Made by a program: the position numbers and the translations under genes. Positions 45,989 through 63,081 of a stretch of 64,000 bases of DNA are shown piece after piece. The stretch's first letter is position 1, and every line of letters starts with the position of its first letter. Source of the DNA: Spisula solida (taxonomy: Eukaryota; Mollusca; Bivalvia; Venerida; Mactridae). The notes beneath the pieces were generated by a model. It was not told where the DNA came from. It did no database searches and worked only from the letters and a program-made list of their open reading frames with translations. The stretch covers positions 55,473,401-55,537,400 of the forward strand of contig OX365948.1 of assembly GCA_947247005.1 (NCBI GenBank), written 5' to 3'.

Positions 45989-47055
45989 CGATTAATGTAC
46001 ATTAATTAACCGATATCGGTAACCTAGTGGGCGTTAAAAAACACTTCGATTCTGGAATCAGAAGTTAGTTTTCACTCTCAATACAAACTATTCCTTTTAA
46101 AATTGACACGTATGTTTAGGCGCCGAAAAACTTACCATTTCCTAAATAGCCTTTCCATCTGCTCTAAATGCCAAACCCTAACATGGACTATCAATTTAGA
46201 TAGTCAGACAGTAAAGGTTCGTCTAATCCATCGACAATGTTCGAATGACTAAATGCCACACTTAAGACGAATCCTGCTTAATTTGTCAGGTTGCGTTGAC
46301 GGATAGATATCATTAGTTTAACATCAAGCACTCTCGATGTCAGAGCGATCGAAACTCACTAACAATACCTGGGATAGTTATACGTATCAAACTGAATTAA
46401 ATACGTGAAAAATGGCTGACGCTATTAGGAAAGTTTGGTAGTTATAAGCACCCAGATGAATAGATACACGGTTATTTTGACATGTTTGTTATAAAGTTTG
46501 TTCCTGATGACACGCTTGTTTAGACAACCCATTGAGGAATTTATTTTGAATGATATTCATAAATGATTTTCATAAATAATAGTATGCGAACTCTTATAAA
46601 AATGTTTAAGAGTATAAAACATTGATAGAATAAATTATGACTTCATAAGAGATACATAAGTTGTTATTTTAAACTTTTACTTTGTATGTATTTGCAAAAT
46701 ATAAATGTTTCTCCTAGTTTGAGGAGTTTTTTGAGTGCGAATTTACGAGTAAGAAAAACAGCAAGGCAAGAACAAATAGTGCAAAATGCATTTTGGTACA
46801 AACAAGTGCTCATGACGTTTTACACGTTCTAATACAAGGATCTTCAAACTGTTAACAGTACAGAACACAATGAATTGTATTGTATCGTATCGTATCGAAT
46901 CATATCGAAATGTTTTTTCTGATCGCATCACACCGCACCGCACTCTACCGCACCGAACCGCATCCGAGGCATCGCACCGCACCATTTTTTTGTTTTGTAT
47001 GGTAACACTGCATGACAAAATTTTAATCAATTAAAGCACACACTTTTTAGTATTA
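45989..47055. other. Gene-free stretch with simple repeats
   Basis: A (CGTAT)n-like tract at 46877-46912 and a (CACCG/CGCAC)n-like tract at 46928-46982 are visible. No gene was found. Confidence 0.5.
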
Positions 47056-47476
47056 CAGTGTAGCAATACCACGTGACTTTTGACTACAGTTACAAGAAGA
47101 AATTTGTAAACATTGGAAAGTAAAATAGCCATAAGTATTTTATTTCTTCATCGATTTTTATGTAATATACGCCACGCTAAGGGGACAATTATTTGCTTTC
47201 CATGAAATATAAAATCTTTTTCATCGGCTGGGCCGTTTTGTCAATTACCTTGTGAAACCGTTGAACGTGTAGGTTTCACAGGGTAATGGAAAAATCGGTA
47301 AAACTACTGAAAAAGACATTATATTTCACGGAAAGCAAATACTTTTCCCCATAGCGTGGGGTATATTTTATAGAAATCGGTGAAGAAATAAAATAATTAT
47401 GGCTATATTTGTGTTCCAATGTTAACAAATTTCTACTTGTAACTGTAGCCAAAAGCCACGTTGTATTGCTACCCTG
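47056..47476. mobile_element. MITE family A, full copy with target duplication
   Basis: It starts CAGTGTAGCAATACCACGTG and ends TTGTATTGCTACCCTG, flanked by TATTA at 47051-47055 and 47477-47481. It has the same two-arm structure and central hairpin as 14674-15093. Confidence 0.88.
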
Positions 47477-50400
47477 TATTAGACTATTAGTGCTGCTCCA
47501 ATCGTGAAAGTTCGGTCATTTCCGTTTGTCTCCGGTAAAAATGTGCATAAAGGCCGAGGTGATCAGAATAGTGCCGCTCTTACATTTATTAGTTTCGAAC
47601 GGTGCCAATGTCAGTCGCAGTGGTTGCATTTGGGATTTCGTCAGATTTGCAAAATATAAGGTTAAGGTATGACACCTAAGTGGGATGTTCCAAATTGTAT
47701 CATATTTGTTTTTATATCTAAACAAGTACACTACTCTAGTTACAATGATGGGTGGCATCGATTCGTTCCATCAGCTTGTGTCGTTACCATAAGCACATGG
47801 TTTCAAATTATCATAGTCACCCTATATATAGAGAAGGTTGTGCAGCGACCATGTTTAGCCGCAACGGATAATTTGAACCCATGTACCTATGGTCGTTACC
47901 GCCCCTTTTAGTCAGATTATATAACAATGCGTTCTTCGGTCACCGCTAAATCATGCGAATTAAGGTTCTTTCCTACATAACTCATACCACAGGAACTTGC
48001 ATTTATAATTTGAAAAAAAATTGAAAAAAAACTTGAAAAACAATCTTTTTTTCACTAGGCCTACTTTACTACTAAAAGTTCCTGTGCTCATACCTACCTA
48101 TCGATCCTCTATTCGTCCCAAGTGGGACATAAGGATGCACTCATAAGACATAACTCATATTGACATTTAAATATTGCGAAATTCTACACGTATTCTTAAA
48201 ATTACAAAATAAATTGCATATATACAAACAAATTATAATTACAAAAACAGTTCAACTAATTTTTGCGCTCGACTGAGATAATAGTGGCAATTTGGTTTTA
48301 TCCCTGCCTAATTGGCCAATGACCTCCGGCTTCGAGGGGAGTTCAACTTATGCAAAAAGAACATTAAACGTATCTAACCAGAACTATGAAGGATCCTTGA
48401 TTTAACCAAAAGTGCATTTATAATTATTGGCAACTGCTATCATAATATCATTGAGCTGTTGGCATGCACCCACACTTTGACTTTCCATTATTTGATCAAC
48501 AAACACACATACTTGAAAATTTTGAAATCCGACATTCGCATTCCGTGTACGGCCCATTACTCCGCGGTATTATCGATACCATTCCTAAATCTAACCACTT
48601 GTCCTATCTACCACTGCTTTCAGAGTATCCAGCCCGTCAGATTGGGCGCCATTTATTGGCAACACTGCGGATACATTTTAAGTCCACGTCAGATTTGCCG
48701 AGATTGTTATCTGCCGCTATCTCATGAAATGAAAGGTTTGCTATTTCAGTGTCTTTGCTAGTCACTGTAAATCTGACACCTTGAAGAGGGCTAGTTATTT
48801 TAATGACTAATAAGGAGTTTATCGATGCAGTTAATAGCTTTGTTTCACTTAAGTTCGCATCAAGTTGGTCATTCTTATGAAATGAATAATTAGTTCACTC
48901 AGTGTTTTAAAATAGGCCTACACGAACGCATAACTTTACGCTCCGACCTAGTGTTCTAATGACGCCATGGTTAAGACCTGCCGTCCACTAGACCCCGATG
49001 TTATGTGGAAGGGTGGCCGATTACAGTTGCTCGTTTCGGGAACCTTACCCGGGATCGGTTATCAATTAAAATGGGCGGACCTTTTCCATCGGCCTCGGTC
49101 GGTCAGTATTTGTGGATCGGCATACGAAATGTTGCAGTAATGTTGCCCGGAATGTTTCCCGACCGTGCGGAAAGTTTGCGGTTACAATGCAGAATATGCA
49201 GAAGTGTTTACGAATCGATGCCGATAGAATGCCGAAATGTTGCAGATGTATATGAACGATGCTGAATATTTTTATTTTTGCGTAATGGCCAAATACAATG
49301 ATTTTGATGACTATGATTTTAACTTTGTTCCATTTTTTTAAATTTAGAATTGTAACTTTTTCTATGACAATGTTGGACGATAGTTTAAACAATTTAACGA
49401 GTTCATACGTTTCTGTAATATGTCCCCGTAGTTCAGTATACTGTAACATACTTCGGTCATAAAGGTTGAACAAAATTTGGTCTCAGAAATATGGCTTCCC
49501 TTCAGAACGACCATTATGTCCTTGTGCCGGTAAAATTCAATACAAAATACACATTGTGTATTTACATTAGAACACTAATGAACCCACTTATACTGGATAC
49601 TGTTCGTAATATTTTGTCACTTTTTCTTGTTATATTTATAATTAACTATAGCAAGGGCAGTTTAATGTTCTGTCAATGTTTCTTGTTATACAAATGTATT
49701 TAATACTATTTATAATTATCTATAACAATGGGTATTGTGTTGACACATTTAACTAAGTTTTGTTTAAAATAGAAACAGTTTCTGCTACAATACAATTGAT
49801 AATACCGACAACGTTCTCTATTGAAAAGTTCCAAGTTAATACAAATGTATAATTATGTATACATTGTACCACCATAAAACGGTGCTTAATTAGATTACGT
49901 GTGAACCAGCATTTGGCGGTTAGGATATTTATCCAATTTAGACAAAAAAGTGCTCAATATAACGATACACCGTTTCATGACCAGTATTCAAATACGTCTA
50001 ACAATATTTAAAAGCGGAACTCTGAACGTAATCCAAACAGTGTAATGATTAAAACAAATATGGGGTTTTCCGACCACACACAGAAAAAAACGGATAAAAC
50101 GTACAAGGTTTTTATTGAAATGAGGGTGGTACGCGGCATATCATACACATTGTCAGTTTGTCAACAATAATGAGAGGGGATATTGATATACCACCTTAAT
50201 AAAGGCGCTTATTATAAATGATTTAAACGCATCACCCACCTTAAATAAACATAATTTTATTTCAAATTGTAACAGAGTACAATCTTTTCTGTGTGCCTAG
50301 TCGGGTAACAAGTAGTCGAATATTATGATTTCTACGACAGTTTCACTCATTGTCATGTTTGTTGAAACTTTGGAATACATGTGATACTTGTAATATTAAA

Positions 50401-50906
50401 GTACAGTTTCTGAAATCACGTACGGAATTAAACTTATTTTTATCATGATGACGTACACAACATTTAAGATCTGGTTCAGAAAATAAGTACATGTTGTATC
50501 TGCTTATAGGTACTTTTCTCCAAAAACCTTACTCTCCTATGCATCGATCGGCGCAGAAAATTCGGACAGGTCTACATTTTCCATATGTATTGTAACGGCT
50601 TATGTAAAACCAAACCGCTGAGAGCGTAGACAAAAAAAGTGCCGCTGTTTACATCAGATGATAAAAGCAAGTGCCAACTTCTTCACGTTCACCAAAGTGA
50701 TTTTTCACCAGAATCATTGGTTTAGGGATCTGACTAACCACTAATGCACAAGGATAGTGCCAGCCCCAATGGCCATGTAAAAATCTTTATTTTAACATAT
50801 CTGACATGTTTTTACAAATACGTTCCCATTTTAATTTGCAGAGCATGATGAGTTTCTTTTTGACAAAATCACGGTAGTGATTCCGATACACCGCTTTTAG
50901 GTTCCG
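47477..50906. other. Gene-free stretch
   Basis: No coding region is supported. Frames of 80-135 codons at 47669-47911, 48459-48761, 49005-49265 and 49066-49473 lack recognisable motifs. At 48045-48078 is half of the 10858-10938 hairpin (TTTTTTTCACTAGGCCTACT). Confidence 0.4.
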
Positions 50907-51066
50907 TCAGAAAAGTTTACTGTTTTCATATGGCTCTGGTGAATCTGAAAACCGATGTAACACTCTGACGGAACTCAAACTTTATGTGTATCCTGAGTTC
51001 CGTCCGAGCGTTACATCGTTTTTCAGTTCCGTCAAAGCCATTTGAAAACAGTAAAATTCTTATTCG
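50907..51066. repeat. Imperfect inverted repeat
   Basis: CCGTCAGAAAAGTTTACTGT, then a 'CATATGGCT..GG' stretch and TGTAACACTCTGACGGAACTC, are answered in inverse by GAGTTCCGTCCGAGCGTTAC...GAAAACAGTAAAATTCTTATTCG. Arms are ~70 bp around a short centre; a possible MITE. Confidence 0.7.
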
Positions 51067-51293
51067 TCTTTTTCTTCCACTGCCGATGTGTAAACGTAGC
51101 ATACTCGCATCCATACATACAATTCTCAGACGGAACTGAGATGCGGATTATCGGGATTAGTTCTCGCAAGGAAGACACGAATCATATACACCAGTTTTAA
51201 AATGTAAGCCTACACAGAAGTGTAACATCGCTACATAAATAAAATATTGGACAGGGTGACATCTCGCTATGAAGACATTATTCATATGCAAGT

Positions 51294-51635
51294 TTAAAGG
51301 GGCATGCCCAGAAACTGGAGTGTCTTGGTTTGCATACAACAACATTGCGTTTATCACTTGTAAAACCAACTATTAACGAAAAGTAAAGAAGAATTTGACT
51401 TAAACATTTACTAGATATAACGCGCGCTTCGATATTTTGTATATCGATTTGAATAAAAAGCTGCCAGCCTTCTATTGACGACAACGATATTTAGTTATTC
51501 TTGAAATATACTTTTTTAAAACAAGCGGAATATTTCGTAACTTTTATAGGGTTTTCATTATTTGACTTAGGTATTAAAATGATACCAATTTGATAGCTAT
51601 TCGAGACACTTCAGTTCCACGACATATCCCTTTAA
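51294..51635. mobile_element. MITE with TTAA target site
   Basis: TTAAAGGGGCATGCCCAGAA, then ACTGGAGTGTC, matches the reverse complement of the right end (TTAAAGGGATATGTCGTGGA, then ACTGAAGTGTC). TTAA lies at both borders. Confidence 0.8.
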
Positions 51636-52254
51636 TACAATACTCAGGGGTCATACTGACATTAAATGCCTTATCCTGAAAATAAAATGCAATTTTTGTT
51701 TCGAGTGCTATAAGCATGCATCTTAGGACAAAACTCGGTTTCTGCAGAAAAGTTCATCCTTTCTAGTACAGCAAATTCGGATTTTGGGTTATTCTGGAAT
51801 CGTAGGTGTCCCCTGAATAGTGTACATGGGCGTGGCAATGAGTAAAGAGATATCAGCATCTATATACGCACTTGCTAAACTTTGTTTAAAATAACATTAA
51901 TTTTAGTACAGGTTTCACACCCTGTGGTAACACTGTTGTCAGCAACAATTAACGTAGACAACTAGACATATGTATTTAGTTCCTCAAAGACAGATGAATT
52001 GATCATGCCACCCAAGCTTAAGGTCAGAGGGTTACCGTTATTTATTTTCCTTGTAGCAAGTTTTTGACACTAGAAGAAGCTTTTCGGACATCTGGAGAAG
52101 ATCTTAGGGTTCCATTGGTAGAGTTTGAATTCTCAATTCACATCTTGTGTATATTATTATGGCAAGTTAATTCACTGCCTGCTGGAATAATGCTTTCCAC
52201 TTCGCTGGATAAACACGGGATGATCATATTGTTCCGAGTAAATTAAATTTTGGA
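51636..52254. other. Gene-free stretch
   Basis: Nothing supported. CTGCAGAAAAGTTCATCCTT at 51742, followed by TCTAGTACAGCAAATTC, is echoed at 57038-57070 inside a POLR2E intron, a shared dispersed repeat. Confidence 0.45.
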
Positions 52255-53460
52255 TATTTTATAGTGATATGAGGGGCTGTCCATGAAGTTTGCATGTTGA
52301 TGGGTGTGTTACTATAGCCAATAACAGTCCTAAATGCATACCTTAAAGAATAAATAATGAAGCAAATAAAAAGTATCACTATTAATCATCGGCCGGGTAA
52401 AATTAAAATGTTCGATACTTTTGAGCCAGTCTCCAGGAAAACCTGCTTTTTTGACAAAATATTTGATTTTGAGATTTTTTATTATTTTAAAGAGTAACCT
52501 TAATGAAGCAAAATGCAAAAGAAAATTTTGTAAGTATCTTGATTTTTAAGGAAGTTACAGTTGTTTTGTTGAGGCCCTATTCAGACCCTTTTTGCGTGAC
52601 GTCGCAAACGTCATTCAAGCGTTATTCGACGTCGTTGTAACAAGTACTTTATAAACACTGCATTTGATCAATTCTTTACATACACTGGTCAAAATGGTAT
52701 TAAGTTTTAGAACGATGTTTTAAGTTTTAAAATATACATCCAAATTGTAAATGTTCACATTTAGAGAAAAGCTACAACTGTTTTAGTCAACTAACTCCTC
52801 ATTATTCTCAATCGGATTACTTTTCTGAAATTGGTCACCATAGCAACGAGGTAAATGATTTCGACATAATGCATAAGACATTTTAAAGCTAAGATATAGT
52901 AATATATGGATAAATGACTTAAAATTGAATCTATAGATATGTCATTTTTTCTTATTTGAAAGCTTTTCTAAACCTTGTTACATGCAGTAATTACATAATG
53001 TCATTATAGCAGGTTTTCCTGGAGACTGGCTCATTTGTATTTTAAAGTGAATATGAAGGGGTTGTCAATGACGTTTCCTTGCGTTACTATGGACCGCAAT
53101 TGTCTTGAAATCATACCTCAAAGAATAACTAATGTTACAAATAATAATGATCATATTGTTCTGGGTAATCTTTAAATTTTCGATATTTAATAGTGAATAT
53201 AAGTTTCTATGAATGCCTGCATTATCATTTTTGACATATTATAGTGAAAACGTGAGCTGTTCATGAAGTGTCCATGTCTGCATTTATGACAGTGTGTTTC
53301 TATGGCCCATAATAGGACAGCAAACCTCAAAGAATAATTAATCTTTTTCAATGTTTTTAATATAAGTGTTGTCCACGAAGTTTCTTTCCATGTGTGTCTG
53401 CAATACTTACTTACTATGGTCTATCATAGAAACGCAAACCTCAAAGAAAAATCAATCTAA
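52255..53460 (+). repeat. Degenerate tandem array interrupted by a MITE
   Basis: A unit with 'GTCCATGAAGTTTGCATG.TG', 'TTACTATGG(A/C)C' and ACCTCAAAGAATAAYTAAT recurs near 52265-52360, 53040-53130, 53255-53345 and 53360-53460. Family E MITE sits between the first and second units. Confidence 0.65.
52423..53032. mobile_element. MITE family E, copy 2
   Basis: GAGCCAGTCTCCAGGAAAAC and GTTTTCCTGGAGACTGGCTC are perfect inverted ends. The interior GACGTCGCAAACGTCATTCA is the inverse of the corresponding text in the Dmrt-intron copy, so the two copies are in opposite orientation. Confidence 0.85.
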
Positions 53461-54072
53461 CACATTCTTTTTTTGCATTTCATTTTGAAAAGGACGTCAA
53501 TTTCTTTATTTTCTGAAAATTTCGACCTGAATTCTATTAATATTATTTTAAAAACTACAACACAATTCTGTGAACTAACTAAACATCCCTCATAAAATGT
53601 GGATCTGATTATTGGCATTGTTATTGCATTGTGGCTGGATAAAGATGAGTTTATGACTTGATAATGGATTAAGTAAGTAGTTAACGAGAAAATATGCGAG
53701 AAATATATACACAAAAATATCACAGATAGAATTTTGATTATTTCCATTATAAAGGGTTTTTAAAATATAGGCCTGGTTTATGTAGCCTACTGAATCAAGA
53801 GTGCCACCAAGCAAACGCTCATCTGATTTTTGTCCCATTAAAAAGAAATATTGTCCTAACCTTTGTTAACCTCGACACAAAACTTTACCATCAAAGTTCA
53901 TCTTTTTTTTATTTATTCATACGTCTGCGTGAATTTTGGTGGGAATGCTATTGACTACCCAGAGATTGTAACTTAAAAGTTGTTCCTCTAAATCTAAAAA
54001 ACAATGGTGCATTGAACCATGACATTACAAAACAAGAGCACCGTCTCGCAGATGCAGACGCTCATCTGGTAT
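53461..54072. other. Gene-free stretch
   Basis: No supported feature. Frames at 53457-53747 and 53590-53838 on the minus strand look incidental. Confidence 0.4.
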
Positions 54073-54316
54073 ACCGGTGGCTTAGAATGAGAAGGTCGTA
54101 AGTACAATATCAATATTTTGAGAAAACAAAAAAAAACTGTCTGAAAACTACTCTTTAAACTTATGGAAAAAAGCTTTTTAAACTTCAGTTTGGTCAACAT
54201 GACCACTTCCGATTTTCATGAAAATAGACACATAAGATTCACCATGAGATGCAGATTACAAATATGCATGAGTCTTATAAGGTCGTAAGTACTACCTTCT
54301 AATTCTAAGCCAGCAA
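54073..54316. mobile_element. MITE family D, copy 2
   Basis: CCGGTGGCTTAGAATGAGAA and TTCTAATTCTAAGCCAGCAA are inverted ends. Internal AGAAGGTCGTAAGTAC is shared with 24211-24433. Confidence 0.7.
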
Positions 54317-54362
54317 TATGTCACTGGAAAAAATGAGATTTGATCATAACAAGGCTTGTGTG

Positions 54363-54650
54363 CAGGTAACTGTATCATTGATTAAGAGAGAAAAAAAATT
54401 GTAAACTTTATATATACAGTAAAACCTCGTTATCTCGAGGACCATTCAGGATAATCCAAATGCTCGAGATAAGCCAGGTGCTCGAAATATCAGAAGTATA
54501 TTATATACAACATAGATCAAATTCACCGGGACTTTGCTCGAAATAGGCCGGATGCTCGTGATAACGATGCTCGTCTTATCGAGGTTTTACTGTATTAATT
54601 TATGAATATATAAAAAATTGTTTCTCTCTTAATCAATGGTACAGTTACCT
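54363..54650. mobile_element. MITE family B, copy 3, split by a pogo-like MITE
   Basis: The left part CAGGTAACTGTATCATTGAT (then TAAGAGAGAAA) and right part TTTCTCTCTTAATCAATGGT (then ACAGTTACC) form one inverted-repeat element. A TA-flanked element (54417-54592) has inserted in its AT-rich centre. Confidence 0.85.
54417..54592. mobile_element. pogo/Tigger-like MITE nested in a family B MITE
   Basis: CAGTAAAACCTCGTTATCTC and TCTTATCGAGGTTTTACTG are inverted termini, with TA duplicated at 54415-54416 and 54593-54594. It is 176 bp. Confidence 0.9.
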
Positions 54651-54789
54651 CTGGGCTTGTGGTGTCTTTAATTTAATAAATATGAATGCAAAATAAATCT
54701 CCATGTTTTTGTTTGCTAGTTTGTTTTATCTCATTTGTTCAACAATTATTTAGTCATATTGCAGTCAGTAAACTGACCAGTTATCCTGG

Positions 54790-55154
54790 AACAAGAGATG
54801 TTTGAAAATAATGTATGCCCCATGGCAGCCCAATAGTCAGATATGGTTAATACCTTATGACCTCAGAATCATCTATTGTTGATGACCAACCTCAAAGCGA
54901 TTTTGAGTAATTCAACTAAACCATTTGAATAGTCAGAAATGGTAAAGGTCACAGTGAGCTTGATCTTTGACCTACTGACCTAAAAATCAATAGGGGTATT
55001 CTATTATTGATGAGCAACCTCGATGTAAAATTTGAAGATCCTAGGGCAAAGTGTTTGGCAAAAACTGTTTGGTCTACCGACCGACAGACAGACCGACATG
55101 TGCAAAGCAATATACTAGTACCCCCTCATTAATAATGGGTGAGGGGGCATAATT
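54790..55154. repeat. Dispersed bivalve-type repeat
   Basis: It starts AACAAGAGATG and ends in a hairpin 'ACCCCCTCATT...GGTGAGGGGGCATAATTA'. ACCGACAGACAGACCGACA lies before the end. The layout resembles those at 57829-58056 and 59353-59620. Confidence 0.65.
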
Positions 55155-55194
55155 AGTTATTAATAACTGAACTTGCTCTTTCACAAGTTTTTGA

Positions 55195-55305
55195 CAAAAA
55201 CTCCACATGTGGAGGAAATGACCATAGCGTTCTCCATGTGTGGAGGAAATGAGTCACATGACCAGAGTTCTCCACATGTGGAGGACATAAGTCACATGAC
55301 CATAG
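55195..55305 (+). repeat. Three ~45 bp tandem units
   Basis: The units contain TTCTCCACATGTGGAGGAAA and GAGTCACATGACCATAG. Confidence 0.8.
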
Positions 55306-55439
55306 CCAGTCAAAGAAAAACGTGACCTAAACAATTGTTTAGTTACATATAGTGGCAGATTCACGTAACTAGTTTTCCTTAACAGTAGCTTAACCAGTAC
55401 TAACTTAACCTTCCACAAGGAACCAGCAACTTCTCCACA

Positions 55440-55740
55440 TGAAAATATTCCGTGGAAGGGTACTATCCAGTTAGGATGCTAATAGAGTGATGCAGCGGTC
55501 GAGTCCACTATTACGGTGTAAAACCAATTATAAAGGCTTATCCAGACATCTAGAGTTCAGTACTGAACTAAAATACTTCAGTTCAGACAATGGTTGTAAC
55601 ATTTTGTGTACACCTGAAATGAATCGTGACTCGCACATTATCCTAACTGGACAAAATGACTTGGCTCAACCGGAATTCAAACCCAGGTGTCAAGGTAACA
55701 ACTCCAGCACACTAACAACTAGACAGCCGGGGATATATAT
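55440..55740 (-). mobile_element. Degenerate tRNA-derived SINE-like repeat
   Basis: On the minus strand, CCGGCTGTCTAGTTGTTAGTG resembles an A-box region and CTGGGTTTGAATTCCGG a B box, ~40 bp apart. The phrase GTCCAGTTAGGAT occurs at both ends in opposite directions. The 106-codon frame at 55487-55807 is considered incidental. Confidence 0.45.
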
Positions 55741-56039
55741 TATTTGTAGCCAGACAAAAAACACTAGTGACATATTTATCATTTATTATTACACAATCAA
55801 GATATGACAAGTACAAACAAACAAGATTCATACCAAAAAATACATACAAAATGTTTCTCATATTCTAACATTTTTAAATGCTTGTACAATTAAAAAGAAA
55901 ATCAATAAATGAATGGATGACTGCGTTTGTAATGGTTTTAAAACGTTAGATGGTAACACTATACAAGCATCTTCAATGAATGATTCAACACAAGACTAAT
56001 AAATATCACCCAAATGATTTATATCCAATAACAACAGTG

Positions 56040-56538
56040 AAAATGAACAGATTACTGTCAAGCAAAGGGGGCCAACTCTTTATTACTTTAAGAACAAGTC
56101 TGTACAGAGTTGTCTTTCTTGTCAAACAATTTCAATTTCTAACAGAAGCTTTGAAGAAAAATAAAAGGATCCAACTCTTCATGCTTTAACAGCAAGTTTG
56201 TACAGATCTGTCTTTCTTCTCAAAATAGACAAATAAGGATATTTATTGACAGAACATAGTTGTCTGTAATTCCTAAAATTAGCTTCAACTAGAAGGGTTT
56301 TTGACACAAAAATGTTTGTCTCCCACAAAGGGCCGTAACTCTGGCAATATTCAAAGTAAAAATTCCTGACAATATGCACAACTAAGCTTGATACCAAGCA
56401 TTCAGGTTATGTTTAGTTTCATTGAAATTGGACCTGGGGTTAAGCAGAACAAGCACGGACAAACTTTATGTCATCCACCCATACAGCACAAAATCAATAT
56501 GTCTCCCCCACTATAGTATATGTGGGGGACATAATTAA
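56040..56538. repeat. Dispersed repeat ending in a GGGGGAC hairpin
   Basis: 'AAGGGGGCCAACTCT' and 'AAAGGGCCGTAACTCTGG' are related internal phrases. The right end GTCTCCCCCACTATAGTATA, followed by TGTGGGGGACATAATTA, forms a hairpin. Confidence 0.6.
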
Positions 56539-56716
56539 AGCAATATGAATGTCAGTAGTATTTGAAGACAATAAGCAAGCAGTCAATTAAAGGATGAGTC
56601 GGTGTATCATGTACCTAAGACTTTCTGCCACACTACCTCACTACTACTGTCTTCCGAAAACTTGTCACCTGTATCAACAGATCTAAGAATGTCCAGTTTT
56701 TTTTTAGACAAACATT

Positions 56717-62366
<5,650 letters not shown>

Positions 62367-62468
62367 CTATGAAGTTAAGCATAAATTTTAGGTGTTATCT
62401 GTTTGCTTGTTTGCACTCGAATGAGACAGTCATAACTGTGTGGTCATTCAGTTTTTCCATGCCTAATT

Positions 62469-62720
62469 GGTCTTGATACAGGGGTTCTACTCTAAGCTCC
62501 TGAATCTGAAGGGTCATTTTGAAACTTTTGACTAAATTTTAACATTTTACTGACAAAATACTCATGATTTTAAGAGAAAATGACCCTTCAAGCCAAAATC
62601 TTGAGGGTCAAAATGTGACTTTTTGGAAATTTCAAGGGTCAAAACCCATACTTCTGAGTCAAATGGAACCCCTGTTGATACCAATCTTCTCATCCTCAGG
62701 GACGAAAACGAACATTTGAT
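62469..62720 (-). pseudogene. Partial duplicate of the POLR2E DQMFVFF exon, split by a MITE
   Basis: 62720-62681 plus 62478-62469, read on the minus strand, encode D-QMFVFVPEDEKIGIKT after an acceptor CTACAG. This matches the start of the exon at 62366 with two amino-acid changes, then diverges and meets a stop. A 196 bp element interrupts it. Because it lacks the last ~30 codons and a donor, it is called a non-functional exon fragment. Confidence 0.8.
62479..62674. mobile_element. MITE family F, inserted in the duplicated exon
   Basis: CAGGGGTTCTACT and TCAAATGGAACCCCTG ends are flanked by TTGATA at 62473-62478 and 62675-62680. It contains TTGAGGGTCAAAATGTGACT. A truncated inverse copy lies at 62952-63081. 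Confidence 0.85.
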
Positions 62721-62909
62721 CTGTAGCAAACCAGAAATCAAAGGTCACTAAAACACAGTACATGTATTTGTCGTTATGAATCGAGCCACTTTCACGCACA
62801 GCTCAGGGGTTTCCTATGACTCGGAAGTATATTTTGTAGCAGTTCATTTACTCATTCAGTTATGTGTTGGGCATTGTGGTATGTGATGCTTTGATGTTTT
62901 CTGTACTCA

Positions 62910-62940
62910 GCTGGATGAGTGCTGCCTTCCCTGTCCGACT
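62910..62940 (-). repeat. Dispersed GACAGGGAAGGCAGCACT motif
   Basis: On the minus strand GTCGGACAGGGAAGGCAGCA, then CTCA, occurs also at 18157-18180 and 22847-22868, each time next to Lys-codon-like A-rich repeats. Confidence 0.6.
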
Positions 62941-62951
62941 TTCTACTTTCC

Positions 62952-63081
62952 TTTTGACCCTTGAAATTCTCAAAAAGTCACATTTTGACCCTCAAGATTT
63001 TGGAAATTTTGCATGTACATTTTTTTGTAAATGGTAAAATTTAGTCAAAAGTATCACTTTCAGAATCTAGTGGAACCCCAG
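62952..63081 (-). mobile_element. MITE family F, truncated inverse copy
   Basis: It shares GACCCTTGAAATT, AAAAGTCACATTTTGACCCT and the end TGGAACCCCAG with 62479-62674, in reverse orientation. About 65 bp of one side is missing. Confidence 0.8.

Noticed and set aside
55487..55807. 106-residue frame
   Set aside because: It overlaps a degenerate SINE-like repeat in reverse orientation.
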